A stretch of DNA of 64,000 nt from Dehalococcoidia bacterium. GTDB taxonomy: Bacteria; Chloroflexota; Dehalococcoidia; Lucifugimonadales; UBA3495. The DNA lies in NCBI GenBank assembly GCA_012959605.1, contig DUCU01000032.1, positions 17,258 to 81,257 of the forward strand, read 5' to 3'. Under the pieces are notes generated by a model. It was not told the origin of the DNA and did no database searches. It saw nothing but the letters and a program-made list of their open reading frames with translations. The position numbers were made by a program, and so were the translations under genes. Below, piece by piece: positions 17,810 through 26,461 of the stretch (position 1 is its first letter; each line of letters opens with the position of its first letter).

Positions 17810-18475
17810 CTAAGAAGAGGGGAAGGCCTCACGACCAAGCAGGGGAACAAAGCGACAGGGACCGAGCATTCGGATTGATATTCCCTCACCGGTCCGCAGC
17901 ACGCAGACCAGTTCCTGACGCTCCAGGTCACCCACCGGAGCAACCATGCGTCCACCAACGGCTAGCTGACCGATGAGCGATGCGGACAGTCTTGGCATGG
18001 CCGCCGAGACGACGATGGCGTCGTAAGGTCCACGCCAAGAGCAGCCTAGGTAATTAGAAGAGTCTTCAACAACGATATTCCGGTACTCAAGCTCACTAAG
18101 AGTCTCCCGAGCTCTTTCGGCGAGACTCCGGACTAATTCAACGGTCACGACGCTGCCCTTGGGGACCATCTCGGCCAGAACCGCCGCTTGGTAGCCAGAA
18201 CCGCCGCCCACTTCCAACACGCGGTCATCGGGTTGAAGACGGAGAGCCTCGGTAATCAGGGCGACTATATACGGTTGGGAGATCGTTTGACCGGCGCCGA
18301 TGGCCAGAGGGGTATCACGGTAGGCGAGGGGCCGCTCGTTGATTGGAACAAAGACATCTCGTGGCACGCGTTCCATAGCTCTCAGGACGGGAATCGCCCT
18401 AATCTTGCGGCGCAGATTGGAGAATAACTCATTTCGGTCGGAAAGGAGCTTCTTGTCCAGTTCTCGTTCCAACAT
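17810..18475 (-). CDS. pcm: Protein-L-isoaspartate O-methyltransferase
   Basis: 221-residue PIMT from ATG 18475 (MLERELDKKLL), matching the usual family size; the open frame extends 34 codons further but that part looks noncoding. The substrate-side motif AIGAGQTISQPYIVALITEAL near 87-107 is diagnostic. SAM motif I is VLEVGGGSGYQAAVLAEM, with Gly-Gly where Thr/Cys is common, and the motif II-like block is DAIVVSAAMP. It repairs damaged Asp/Asn residues by methylating isoaspartate with S-adenosylmethionine. Cytosolic. The ribosome binding site is weak (AGGT). Confidence 0.9.
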   Translation of the reverse strand: MLERELDKKLLSDRNELFSNLRRKIRAIPVLRAMERVPRDVFVPINERPLAYRDTPLAIGAGQTISQPYIVALITEALRLQPDDRVLEVGGGSGYQAAVLAEMVPKGSVVTVELVRSLAERARETLSELEYRNIVVEDSSNYLGCSWRGPYDAIVVSAAMPRLSASLIGQLAVGGRMVAPVGDLERQELVCVLRTGEGISIRMLGPCRFVPLLGREAFPSS

Positions 18476-18696
18476 TGACCTGAATATAGCATTACATAAC
18501 TGGTGTAATACATAGAATTGCAGCCACGTATTTAGCATTATCGTTGGGCTTGATTTGGGAGCGATTGACTGCAACAAACCCGTATGCTAACTTTGATTGA
18601 TTGGTGAGTTAGAAACTTAGGTTTTTTTAGATTTTTATAGGTTTTCTGCAGCAAAACCCACTAAAAATCCCGTCAAACCCTCAGGATTGATTAATT

Positions 18697-19335
18697 TTGG
18701 TAGAAGCTCGGACAGTTGACAATCAAATAGCAGATAAATCTCAATGGCTTTCCCTGAGAGACGCCTGCCGCCTGCTTAATGTCAGCAATACAACACTGCG
18801 TCAGTGGGCCGACAACGGCTACCTGAGAGTCTACCGAACACCCGGTGGCCACCGACGGTTCCTACGCACTGATGTGGATTCGTTCGCCAATGCGCCCGAG
18901 CAGGCCCAGGAACACGGGCGGGAAGATGCCATTGAAGGCTCAGCTCTCCGCAAGATTCGCCGCCGTCTCAGTCGGAACGATGTCCTGCAACAACCCTGGT
19001 ATCAGAGCGTGGAGGAAGAGGGCAAGGTTAGGATGCGACTCTTCGGACGCCGCCTGCTTTCACTGCTACTTCAGGAGTCAGGGGCCCGCCGTCGCCGACT
19101 GGAACTGCTGGAAGAGGCCCATCTTTTAGGCCGAGAGTACGGCACGGAGATGTCTGAGAGGGGCGTAACCCTAAAAGACACCATTGAAGCGTTTGTATTC
19201 TTCAGGACCATGGTCCTGGACTCTACCAACCCCGGCACCTGGGCCAAGATCATTGAGGCCGCAGACCGAGTACTGGTTGGAATGGCGGATTCATACGAAG
19301 ACACAGGCGAAGAACCTAACAAAACCACGGGTTAA
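18697..19335 (+). CDS. MerR/excisionase-type HTH protein with C-terminal helical domain
   Basis: 212-residue DNA-binding protein, TTG start with AGGA about 11 bases upstream. Residues 17-60 form a BldC/MerR-like winged helix (WLSLRDACRLLNVSNTTLRQWADNGYLRVYRTPGGHRRF). Residues 95-200 are an all-helical domain rich in Arg/Leu/Glu (LLLQESGARRRRLELLEEAHLLGREYG; DTIEAFVFFRTMVLD) that recalls RsbR-N or PucR-type sensor helices; no ligand can be named. It lies 122 bp upstream of the tetrapyrrole operon on the same strand, so a role in heme or siroheme control is plausible but only by position. Confidence 0.8.
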   Translation: MVEARTVDNQIADKSQWLSLRDACRLLNVSNTTLRQWADNGYLRVYRTPGGHRRFLRTDVDSFANAPEQAQEHGREDAIEGSALRKIRRRLSRNDVLQQPWYQSVEEEGKVRMRLFGRRLLSLLLQESGARRRRLELLEEAHLLGREYGTEMSERGVTLKDTIEAFVFFRTMVLDSTNPGTWAKIIEAADRVLVGMADSYEDTGEEPNKTTG

Positions 19336-19457
19336 AACCACGTTTCAAAGTCAGATAATCGACCCAACACCAATATAGAACCAACGTAGCCCCTAGCTAC
19401 CAAATATCCAATTTACCAAGAGAACTTACTCAAACACACAGGAGGATCAAGACAGCT

Positions 19458-20552
19458 ATGGACATCATCGATCGAAAGCTGTTGAACATGATTCAATCGC
19501 CATTCCCCATGGTTGACCAACCGTATCAACAACTGGGTGAAGAGGTTGGAGTCAGTGAACAAGAAGTCATTGACCGGTTGACCGAGTTGAAACGGACCAA
19601 TGTGCTCCGTCAGATTAGCGCAATTTTCGACACACGGCGCCTGGGATTCAAGACCACACTCGTGGCCGCAGCCTACGAGCCAGACCAATTGCACCAGGCA
19701 GCAATGGAAATCAACAAGCACCCCGGCGTTAGCCACAACTACGCAAGGGAAGGCTCTTACTACAACCTATGGTTCACCCTAGCCGTGCCACCGGAACACG
19801 ACCTGGCGGCCACCGCGGGATATATGGCCCGCAAGACTGGTGCCCTTGAACAAAGATTGATGCCCACCAAACGGTTCTTCAAAATTGGTGTCAACTTTGA
19901 CATGGTCAACAAGAAGGGCTCTTCATTCAACTTTAGTCCAGACGATGTTAAGGCCGACAAAGGTGATGCTAAAGCAGGTGGCGAAAACGCCGCCGACACA
20001 GGCGCCGCCGATTCCTGGAACCAGGCCGTCCCCGTTACTGATTTCGAGAAAGACGCCATTCGCGGGATGCAAGAAGACCTAGCACTGGTCCCTCGCCCTT
20101 ATGACGACACCGCCAAAAATCTGGGCCTCACAACCGAGGAGTTGTTTGCCCTAGCCAAAGACTTCCAAGAGCGCCGCATAATGCGCCGTTACAGCGCCGT
20201 GCTGCACCATCGCCGTTCCGGCTTCAAGGCCAACGCGATGATTGTATGGAAGGTACCGGAAGACCGGGCTGAAGAAGTCGGTCTGACCATGGCCGCTCAC
20301 AACGCAGTGACCCACTGTTACGAGCGACCAACATTCCCAGACTGGCCCTATACCCACTTCACCATGGTCCATGCGACTACGCCCGAAGGCTGTGAAGAGA
20401 TCAACAATGAGATCAGCGAAGCCACCGGTATCACCGAACGTTTGGTGCTCTATAGCACACGTGAATACAAGAAGACTCGGGTGCGCTACTTTGTACCTGA
20501 CTATGACGAATATCTAGAAGTGGAGAAGCCTGACGCCGTAATTACGACTTAA
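19458..20552 (+). CDS. ahbAB: Siroheme decarboxylase, AhbA-AhbB fusion (Lrp/AsnC-like)
   Basis: 364 residues, ATG after AGGAGG. There are two Lrp/AsnC-like halves: 1-150 (HTH 1-60; HNYAREGSYYNLWFTLAVP at 93-111) and 195-350 (HTH 195-245; THCYERPTFPDWPYTHFTMVH at 285-305), joined by a Lys/Asp/Ala-rich linker (about 160-190). These Tyr/Trp-rich blocks mark siroheme decarboxylases AhbA/AhbB and their heme d1 relatives NirDLGH rather than transcription factors. The known reaction removes two acetate carboxyls from siroheme to give 12,18-didecarboxysiroheme. AhbA and AhbB are usually separate subunits; here one chain carries both. It heads the hem operon, which supplies its substrate. AhbC and AhbD are not in the window. 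Confidence 0.88.
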   Translation: MDIIDRKLLNMIQSPFPMVDQPYQQLGEEVGVSEQEVIDRLTELKRTNVLRQISAIFDTRRLGFKTTLVAAAYEPDQLHQAAMEINKHPGVSHNYAREGSYYNLWFTLAVPPEHDLAATAGYMARKTGALEQRLMPTKRFFKIGVNFDMVNKKGSSFNFSPDDVKADKGDAKAGGENAADTGAADSWNQAVPVTDFEKDAIRGMQEDLALVPRPYDDTAKNLGLTTEELFALAKDFQERRIMRRYSAVLHHRRSGFKANAMIVWKVPEDRAEEVGLTMAAHNAVTHCYERPTFPDWPYTHFTMVHATTPEGCEEINNEISEATGITERLVLYSTREYKKTRVRYFVPDYDEYLEVEKPDAVITT

Positions 20553-20630
20553 TTCAAAATCCCGGGCGATGCCATGGTTCTCTAGCGTAAACGCCTTGGT
20601 TTGAGTCAAAAACCTAGCATTTACCACTCC

Positions 20631-20676
20631 AGCCGTTATAACGGCTTATCCCAAAAACCTGGCTGGTGCCAGGTTT
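20631..20676. promoter_or_regulatory. 16-bp perfect palindrome plus hairpin before sirC-like gene
   Basis: The 140-bp gap between ahbAB and the next gene holds the perfect palindrome AGCCGTTATAACGGCT (20631-20646). Nine bases on is an 8-bp hairpin AAACCTGG/CCAGGTTT (20655-20676) with a 6-base loop. No U-run follows, so it is not a standard terminator. A regulator-binding site, or an RNA element in the leader of sirC, is possible. Confidence 0.45.
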
Positions 20677-20692
20677 CAATACAAGAGGAATT

Positions 20693-21454
20693 ATGCCAAC
20701 TTTTTATCCTGTTTTCCTGAACTTGACCGGGCGGAGGTGCGTCATCATTGGCGGCGGACAGATCGCCGAGGGCAAGATTTCCAAGCTGCTCGATTCGGGC
20801 GCCAAAATCATCGTCATCAGCCCGGACGCGACCCAGGGCATCCGTGGTTTCGCCGAGCGCGGCCAGATCGAGTTTGACCTCCGCAAGTACCAAGAGGGTG
20901 ACCTCCAGGGCGCGTTCCTGGTCATCGCCGCCACCAACGACCGGGTGGTCAACCAGGAGATTTTCGAGGAAGCCGAGAAACAAGGCATCCTGCTTAACGC
21001 TGTCGACGACATGCCCCGCTGCTCGTTCATCGCTCCGTCCATCGTGGAAAAGGGTCCGGTGACCGTGGCAATCTCCACCGGCGGCGCCAGTCCCGCTCTG
21101 GCCCGCAAGCTTCGCGAGAAGATGGAAGTTTCTTCCGCCCTGGACTGGGCCGACGCGACCGGTGTGTTCTCCAAGGCCCGTCAGATTATCAAGGACAAAC
21201 AGATTGCTGTAGACCCACAGCGATGGCAGTGCTGCATGACCGACGAACTCCTGACCATGATCCAAGCTGGCCACGAGAACGAGGCTCTGGATCTGCTGAT
21301 GGACCTCATGTTGGGAAAAGACTCCAACGGTAAATGCTCCAATGTGGCTGAATGCGTGGACGGTGGCTGCCAGATCAGAAACACTCAGACTGTCAACGTA
21401 GAATTGAACCTAAACGGGAACCAAGACCGCATGGCCCAGACCGCGGGGGACTAG
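20693..21454 (+). CDS. Precorrin-2 dehydrogenase / sirohydrochlorin ferrochelatase-like
   Basis: 253 residues from ATG 20693 (AGAGGA upstream). Residues 1-150 are the CysG-N/Met8p/SirC NAD-binding fold: VIIGGGQIAEGKISKLLDSGA, then VIAATNDRVVNQEIFEEAE, NAVDDMPRCSFIAPSI and ISTGGASPALARKLRE. The usual step is NAD-dependent oxidation of precorrin-2 to sirohydrochlorin; Met8p-like members also insert iron, and which applies here is unclear. The C-terminal part after residue 200 is unusual, with three Cys (near 215, 221 and 226) in KCSNVAECVDGGC, which could bind metal. hemC starts four bases after its stop. Confidence 0.9.
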   Translation: MPTFYPVFLNLTGRRCVIIGGGQIAEGKISKLLDSGAKIIVISPDATQGIRGFAERGQIEFDLRKYQEGDLQGAFLVIAATNDRVVNQEIFEEAEKQGILLNAVDDMPRCSFIAPSIVEKGPVTVAISTGGASPALARKLREKMEVSSALDWADATGVFSKARQIIKDKQIAVDPQRWQCCMTDELLTMIQAGHENEALDLLMDLMLGKDSNGKCSNVAECVDGGCQIRNTQTVNVELNLNGNQDRMAQTAGD

Positions 21455-21458
21455 CCGC

Positions 21459-22445
21459 TTGACTCTCAGCGAATCAGAGGACAATTCAAACGATTCAGAT
21501 TTGCGGGTTGGCCCGGCACTCAAGGTTGGCAGCCGCGGCAGCGCCTTGGCTCTGATCCAAGACCACGTGGTGATTGGCCGGTTAAAGGCCAATAGCCCAA
21601 ACCTTAACTTCGAAGTTGATACCGTCCGGACCCGAGGCGATGCAGATCAGACTTCCCGTCTGGCCGGCATGGGTCTGGGCATCTTCGTCAAAGAACTTGA
21701 AGACGAACTACTCAATGGGAAACTGGACATCGCGGTACACAGTCTCAAAGACATGCCCACTCTACTGGCTGATGGCCTGGTGCTCGGCGCGGTATTGTCC
21801 CGAGAAGACCCCAGGGACGTGCTGGTAAACCGGTTTGGCGTTCCGCTGGATAGCCTCGAGAAGGGAACTCGCATCGGCACCAGCAGCCCACGCCGCGCCG
21901 CCCAACTAATGATGTTTGCCCCCCAGGTGGAGATTGTCTCCATCCGTGGCAATGTGGAAACCAGGCTCAGAAAATCCCAGGGTGATGAGGCAGACGGGGC
22001 CATCTTGGCTGCCGCCGGCCTGATTCGACTGGGACTGGCCAACCAGGTCACCGAGTATTTGTCGGCCACCAAGTTTGTGCCACCTCCCGGCCAGGGCATC
22101 CTGGCTGTGGAATGCAGGGCCGACGACCATCACATGATGAACCTGCTGGCAGCAATTGACGATGCTGACACCAGGTACGAGGCCACCGCAGAAAGGACTT
22201 TCCTAGAGCGACTTGGGGGCGGTTGTAGCGTGCCGGTGGGCGCATTCGCCCAATGCACCGGCGACACCATGAATATGACCATCTTCATGAGTACCGAAGA
22301 TGGGGAAAAGAATTTTACATCCGAAGTAAATGGTCCAAAGACAGAACCCCTGGCCCTAGCCACTGAAGCCTTCCGCATCCTTGAAGAAGAGGGAGGAGCG
22401 GATCTGGTAGCCGTGGCCCGAGAAAACCAGTCGTATCAAGCGTAA
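21459..22445 (+). CDS. hemC: Hydroxymethylbilane synthase (porphobilinogen deaminase)
   Basis: 328 residues with a TTG start right after the previous stop. Signature blocks: KVGSRGSALALIQ, TVRTRGDADQ, FVKELEDELLNGKLDIAVHSLKDMP, GTSSPRRAAQL, RGNVETRLRK, PPGQGILAVECR. FLERLGGGCSVPVGAF contains the Cys that carries the dipyrromethane cofactor. It polymerises four porphobilinogen units into hydroxymethylbilane. The first 18 residues (Ser/Asp/Glu-rich) are extra. It is followed by cobA-hemD, whose synthase domain uses its product. Confidence 0.96.
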   Translation: MTLSESEDNSNDSDLRVGPALKVGSRGSALALIQDHVVIGRLKANSPNLNFEVDTVRTRGDADQTSRLAGMGLGIFVKELEDELLNGKLDIAVHSLKDMPTLLADGLVLGAVLSREDPRDVLVNRFGVPLDSLEKGTRIGTSSPRRAAQLMMFAPQVEIVSIRGNVETRLRKSQGDEADGAILAAAGLIRLGLANQVTEYLSATKFVPPPGQGILAVECRADDHHMMNLLAAIDDADTRYEATAERTFLERLGGGCSVPVGAFAQCTGDTMNMTIFMSTEDGEKNFTSEVNGPKTEPLALATEAFRILEEEGGADLVAVARENQSYQA

Positions 22446-22497
22446 TTATTCGCCCTCATGGGCATTACCCATATCCGGCGTTATTAAGGGACGGAAA

Positions 22498-24024
22498 TTG
22501 ACCGGTAAAGTTTATCTGGTGGGCGCCGGACCCGGCGACCCCGGACTGATCACCGTTAAAGGAATGAAGGTGTTGCAGGAGGCCCAAGTGGTCGTCTACG
22601 ACCGCCTTGTAGACCCTGCACAGCTTAAATTCGCGTCCAAAGACGCGGAGATGATCTTTGTTGGCAAGGCCAGGGGCCGCCAGCAACTGACCCAACCCGC
22701 GATCAACCGACTCCTAGTGGACAAAGCCGCCCAGGGGCTGAACGTGGTTCGGCTTAAGGGCGGAGACCCATTCGTGTTTGGCCGTGGCGGCGAAGAAGCC
22801 CTGGAACTAAAGAACAACGGACTGTCCTTTGAGGTTGTTCCAGGCGTGACTTCAGCCATCGCAGCCCTTGCCTACGCGGGCATTCCGATAACCCATAGGG
22901 GCATCTCCACCACCTTCACCGTTGTGAGCGGCAGTGAAGACCCCGCCAAGCCAGAATCCACCATACCCTGGGACGTTTTAGCCAAGAACGGCGGCACCCT
23001 GGTGGTGCTGATGGGCTGGAAATCCCTGGAAACGATCCTCTCTACCCTGGAAGCGAACGGCCTTCCGCCAACTACCCCCGCAGCCCTGGTGCAATGGGGA
23101 ACCTGGAGCGAGCAGAAAACGGTCACTGGCAACATCAAGAACATCTTGGAACTGGGCACGGCCGCTGGTCTCACCGCGCCTGTAATTACCGTCATCGGCG
23201 ATGTGATCAACCTGCGGGAAGATCTGTCCTGGTTCGACAAACGGCCACTATTTGGCAAGCGCGTGTTGAACACCCGCTCACGCTCCCAGGCATCAAGATT
23301 ACAGACCCTGCTGGAGCAAGCCGGAGCTAACCCTCTGGAACTGCCAACCATCGAGATTGGCCCGCTGGCCGACCACACAGAACTGGACGCCACACTGGAA
23401 CAATTAGCCGACTATAAATGGGTAATCTTTGCCAGCGCCAACGCCGTGGAGTCGGTCTTCGAGCGCCTGGCCCTACAAGGCAAGGACGCCCGTGCCCTGG
23501 CCGGGACTACCATTGGAGCCATCGGCCCAGCCACCGCACAGGCCTTGGCCAACCGGGGTATCACCGCTGACTTCGTGCCCAACCGTTCAATCTCAGAAGA
23601 GATTCTCAAAGAACTCTCAGACCGTGATTGGAACGGTGTCTCGGTCTTGCTGCCCGCAGCGGACATTGGCCGTGACGAACTGGAAAAGGGGCTGGCAGCT
23701 ATGGGAGCCACAGTTAAGCGTCTGGCTGCCTACCGAAATGTCCCGGTTGCAGGCATCAGCGACCTGGCTAAACAAGCTTTCATCGACGGCGTGGATGTCG
23801 TAACCTTTACCAGTTCCTCCACCGTGCTAAACCTGGTGGACATGCTGGACGGCGACCTGAAAACCCTTGAAAACAGCTTTATAGCTTGCATCGGCCCAAT
23901 AACCGCCGCCACCGCACGGGAACTGGGTCTTAGAGTGGACCTGGAAGCGATAGAACACACTGTTGAAGGTCTGGTGGACGCACTGACCAACCACTTTGCC
24001 GCTGGCGAAGTTTCCCACGCTTAG
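22498..24024 (+). CDS. cobA-hemD: Fused uroporphyrinogen-III C-methyltransferase / uroporphyrinogen-III synthase
   Basis: 508-residue bifunctional enzyme, TTG start with AAGGGA eight bases upstream. Residues 1-245 are the SUMT domain: VYLVGAGPGDPGLITVKG, DRLVDPAQL, VRLKGGDPFVFGRGGEEAL, PGVTSAIAALAYAGIPITHR, LVVLMGW. Residues 255-508 are the HemD domain: LNTRSRSQASRLQTLLEQAGA, VIFASANAVESVFERL, IGAIGPATAQALANRGI, VVTFTSSSTVLNLV. It closes hydroxymethylbilane to uroporphyrinogen III and then methylates it twice to precorrin-2, the substrate of the sirC-like gene upstream. Such fusions occur in Firmicutes and Chloroflexota. Confidence 0.95.
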   Translation: MTGKVYLVGAGPGDPGLITVKGMKVLQEAQVVVYDRLVDPAQLKFASKDAEMIFVGKARGRQQLTQPAINRLLVDKAAQGLNVVRLKGGDPFVFGRGGEEALELKNNGLSFEVVPGVTSAIAALAYAGIPITHRGISTTFTVVSGSEDPAKPESTIPWDVLAKNGGTLVVLMGWKSLETILSTLEANGLPPTTPAALVQWGTWSEQKTVTGNIKNILELGTAAGLTAPVITVIGDVINLREDLSWFDKRPLFGKRVLNTRSRSQASRLQTLLEQAGANPLELPTIEIGPLADHTELDATLEQLADYKWVIFASANAVESVFERLALQGKDARALAGTTIGAIGPATAQALANRGITADFVPNRSISEEILKELSDRDWNGVSVLLPAADIGRDELEKGLAAMGATVKRLAAYRNVPVAGISDLAKQAFIDGVDVVTFTSSSTVLNLVDMLDGDLKTLENSFIACIGPITAATARELGLRVDLEAIEHTVEGLVDALTNHFAAGEVSHA

Positions 24025-24071
24025 CAGACCGAGTATTAGTTCTTAATAGCACCCCAGGAGGATAGGACGTC

Positions 24072-25055
24072 ATGACCAGCTTCCCAGACTCACGGTTGCG
24101 CCGCCTGCGCGGTAGCGAGTCCATGCGCAACATGGTCAAAGAGACCCGCTTGACGGTTAAAGAGTTCGTCTACCCATTGTTTGTTGCCCACGGCTCAGGC
24201 GTCAAAGAAGCCATTGAGCCCATGCCCGGCCAATTCCAAATGTCCATAGACGTTCTGTCTGAGGAAGTTGGCGAGGCTGCAGAATTGGGCATCCCATCCG
24301 TCCTCCTGTTCGGGTTGCCTGCTGAGAAAGACCCGCTGGGCCTAGAAGGCTACGACCCTGAGGGCATCGTTCAAGAAGCAGTTCGCATGATCAAGAAAAA
24401 CCATCCCAAGATGATGGTGGTCACCGATGTCTGTATGTGTGAATACACCGACCACGGCCACTGCGGCGTAATCGAGAACGGCAAAGTCGACAATGACCAA
24501 ACCCTGGAACTATTGGGCAAGACCGCCGTGTCCCACGTCCAAGCCGGAGCCGACCTCCCTGCGCCATCAGCGATGATGGACGGTCAGGTTTGGGCCATTC
24601 GCCAGGCATTGAACGCCAACGGCTACGATGACATACCAGTCATGGGCTACGCGGCCAAGTATTCCTCCGGGTTCTATGGCCCGTTTCGAGAAGCCGCTGG
24701 ATCAACGCCCCAGTTTGGCGACCGCAAGAGCTATCAGATGGACCCATCCAACGCGCGTATGGCCATGCGCGAGATTGAAGCCGACGTCGCGGAGGGTGCC
24801 GATATTGTGATGGTAAAGCCGGCGCTGTCGTACTTGGACGTGATCCGCCAGGCCAAAGACCGATTTGATCTGCCCCTGGCCGCCTACAATGTGAGCGGCG
24901 AATACTCCATGATCAAGGCCGCAGCCTCGCTGGGCTGGGTCGACGAGAAAACCGTCACCATGGAAGTGCTGACGTCCATCAAACGGGCCGGCGCAGACAC
25001 GATTTTGACCTACCACGCCAAAGAAGTAGCCAAATGGCTCAAAGAGACTGAGTAG
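24072..25055 (+). CDS. hemB: Delta-aminolevulinic acid dehydratase (porphobilinogen synthase)
   Basis: 327 residues, ATG after GGAGGATAGGA. A zinc-type enzyme: VTDVCMCEYTDHGHCG carries the three catalytic-zinc cysteines. The Schiff-base lysines are in MGYAAKYSSGFYGPFREA and DIVMVKPALSYLDV. It condenses two 5-aminolevulinate molecules to porphobilinogen for hemC. 47 bp after cobA-hemD and 34 bp before hemL. Confidence 0.97.
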   Translation: MTSFPDSRLRRLRGSESMRNMVKETRLTVKEFVYPLFVAHGSGVKEAIEPMPGQFQMSIDVLSEEVGEAAELGIPSVLLFGLPAEKDPLGLEGYDPEGIVQEAVRMIKKNHPKMMVVTDVCMCEYTDHGHCGVIENGKVDNDQTLELLGKTAVSHVQAGADLPAPSAMMDGQVWAIRQALNANGYDDIPVMGYAAKYSSGFYGPFREAAGSTPQFGDRKSYQMDPSNARMAMREIEADVAEGADIVMVKPALSYLDVIRQAKDRFDLPLAAYNVSGEYSMIKAAASLGWVDEKTVTMEVLTSIKRAGADTILTYHAKEVAKWLKETE

Positions 25056-25089
25056 TCTTTTAACTCCCAATATTTAATCAGGACGCTGC

Positions 25090-26376
25090 ATGCAACTTAG
25101 CAAATCAGAAGCACTATTCGCCGAGGCTCAGAAATATATCCCCGGCGGCGTTAACAGCCCGGTGCGTTCATTTAACGCCGTGGGCGGCACTCCGCCATTT
25201 ATCGCACGAGGAAAGGGATCCAGAGTCTGGGATGTGGACGGCAACGAATACATCGACTACCTGGGTTCCTGGGGACCGTTGGTACTAGGACACTCCCACC
25301 CGGCGGTTGTGGAAGTACTGATAAAGACCGCCGAGAGCGGGACCAGCTTCGGCGCTCCCGTAGAACAAGAAGTTGAACTAGCCAAGATGATCTGCGCGGC
25401 ACTGCCATCGGTGGATTCAGTCCGTTTGGTCAGCTCTGGAACTGAGGCGTGCATGAGCGCCATTCGCCTGGCCCGTGCCTTCACTGGCCGGGACAAAATC
25501 ATCAAGTTCGCCGGGTGTTACCACGGCCACGCCGACGGCCTGCTCGTCAAAGCAGGCTCGGGCGCATTGACCCATGGTATCCCCACCAGCGCCGGCGTTC
25601 CGGAATCCTACGCCAGCGAAACCTTGGTCGCTGAATACAACGACATTGAGTCGGTTGAGAAATTCTTTGCCGCCAACCCGTCCGGAATCGCCGCCGTCAT
25701 CACCGAGCCAGTGGCCGGAAACATGGGCGTGGTACCACCCGCACCGGGGTTCTTGGAAGCTCTGAGAAAGGTCACCCAGGACAACGGCGCACTCTTGATC
25801 TTTGACGAGGTCATCACCGGATTCAGGGTCGGCCCCAACGGCGCCCAGGGTCTGTTCAACATCACGCCAGACATCACCACCATGGGCAAGATCATTGGCG
25901 GTGGACTTCCGGTAGGAGCCTACGGCGGCCGAAAAGAGATTATGGAGATGGTTGCTCCGCTTGGCCCCATGTACCAAGCTGGCACACTATCAGGCAACCC
26001 TCTGGCGGTGAGCGCCGGAATTGCAACGCTGACCGAGCTAAGCAAGCCGGGCGTGTTCGAGCGAATCGACGGCCTGGCACAGCGGTTGACCCAAGGCGTC
26101 ACAGCAGCTTTCCAGAAGGCCGAGATACCCGCAACCATCAACCGGGTCGGCTCCATGTTCACCGGGTTCTTGAATCCGGGACCAGTGGCCGGGTTGGCCG
26201 ATGCCGAGAATTCAGACACCGAGATGTACGGACGCTATTTCCACGCGATGCAAGAACAGGGCATCTACATCGCTCCGTCCCAGTTCGAGGCTGGTTTTGT
26301 CTCTACTGCCCACACTGAGGCAGACATCGACGCCACCATCGCCAAGGTCACAGCAGCGCTACGCAGTCTCAGCTAA
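25090..26376 (+). CDS. hemL: Glutamate-1-semialdehyde 2,1-aminomutase
   Basis: 428 residues, class III PLP aminotransferase. Start block [19 protein letters not shown], cofactor contacts [15 protein letters not shown] and [22 protein letters not shown], and the PLP lysine in [18 protein letters not shown]. It converts glutamate-1-semialdehyde to 5-aminolevulinate. Its presence implies the tRNA-Glu (C5) route, yet hemA is not in this window. Last gene of the operon, followed by a terminator. Confidence 0.97.
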   Translation: MQLSKSEALFAEAQKYIPGGVNSPVRSFNAVGGTPPFIARGKGSRVWDVDGNEYIDYLGSWGPLVLGHSHPAVVEVLIKTAESGTSFGAPVEQEVELAKMICAALPSVDSVRLVSSGTEACMSAIRLARAFTGRDKIIKFAGCYHGHADGLLVKAGSGALTHGIPTSAGVPESYASETLVAEYNDIESVEKFFAANPSGIAAVITEPVAGNMGVVPPAPGFLEALRKVTQDNGALLIFDEVITGFRVGPNGAQGLFNITPDITTMGKIIGGGLPVGAYGGRKEIMEMVAPLGPMYQAGTLSGNPLAVSAGIATLTELSKPGVFERIDGLAQRLTQGVTAAFQKAEIPATINRVGSMFTGFLNPGPVAGLADAENSDTEMYGRYFHAMQEQGIYIAPSQFEAGFVSTAHTEADIDATIAKVTAALRSLS

Positions 26377-26402
26377 GACCCGACCCCAAACAAGCAAAAC
26401 GC

Positions 26403-26438
26403 AAAAAGGCTCTCCTGATGTAGCAGGAGAGCCTTTTT
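26403..26438 (+). terminator. Intrinsic terminator of the hem operon
   Basis: A 15-bp stem AAAAAGGCTCTCCTG and its complement, loop ATGTAG, ends in TTTTT. The flanking A-run means it can also serve the converging sodN gene. Confidence 0.9.
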
Positions 26439-26461
26439 GATTGCCGTTATTTAGTGGCGGT

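Noticed and set aside
19458-20552. Lrp/AsnC transcription factor
   Set aside because: The duplicated architecture and the DWPYxxFTMVH and YNLWFTL blocks are those of siroheme decarboxylases, and the operon context agrees.
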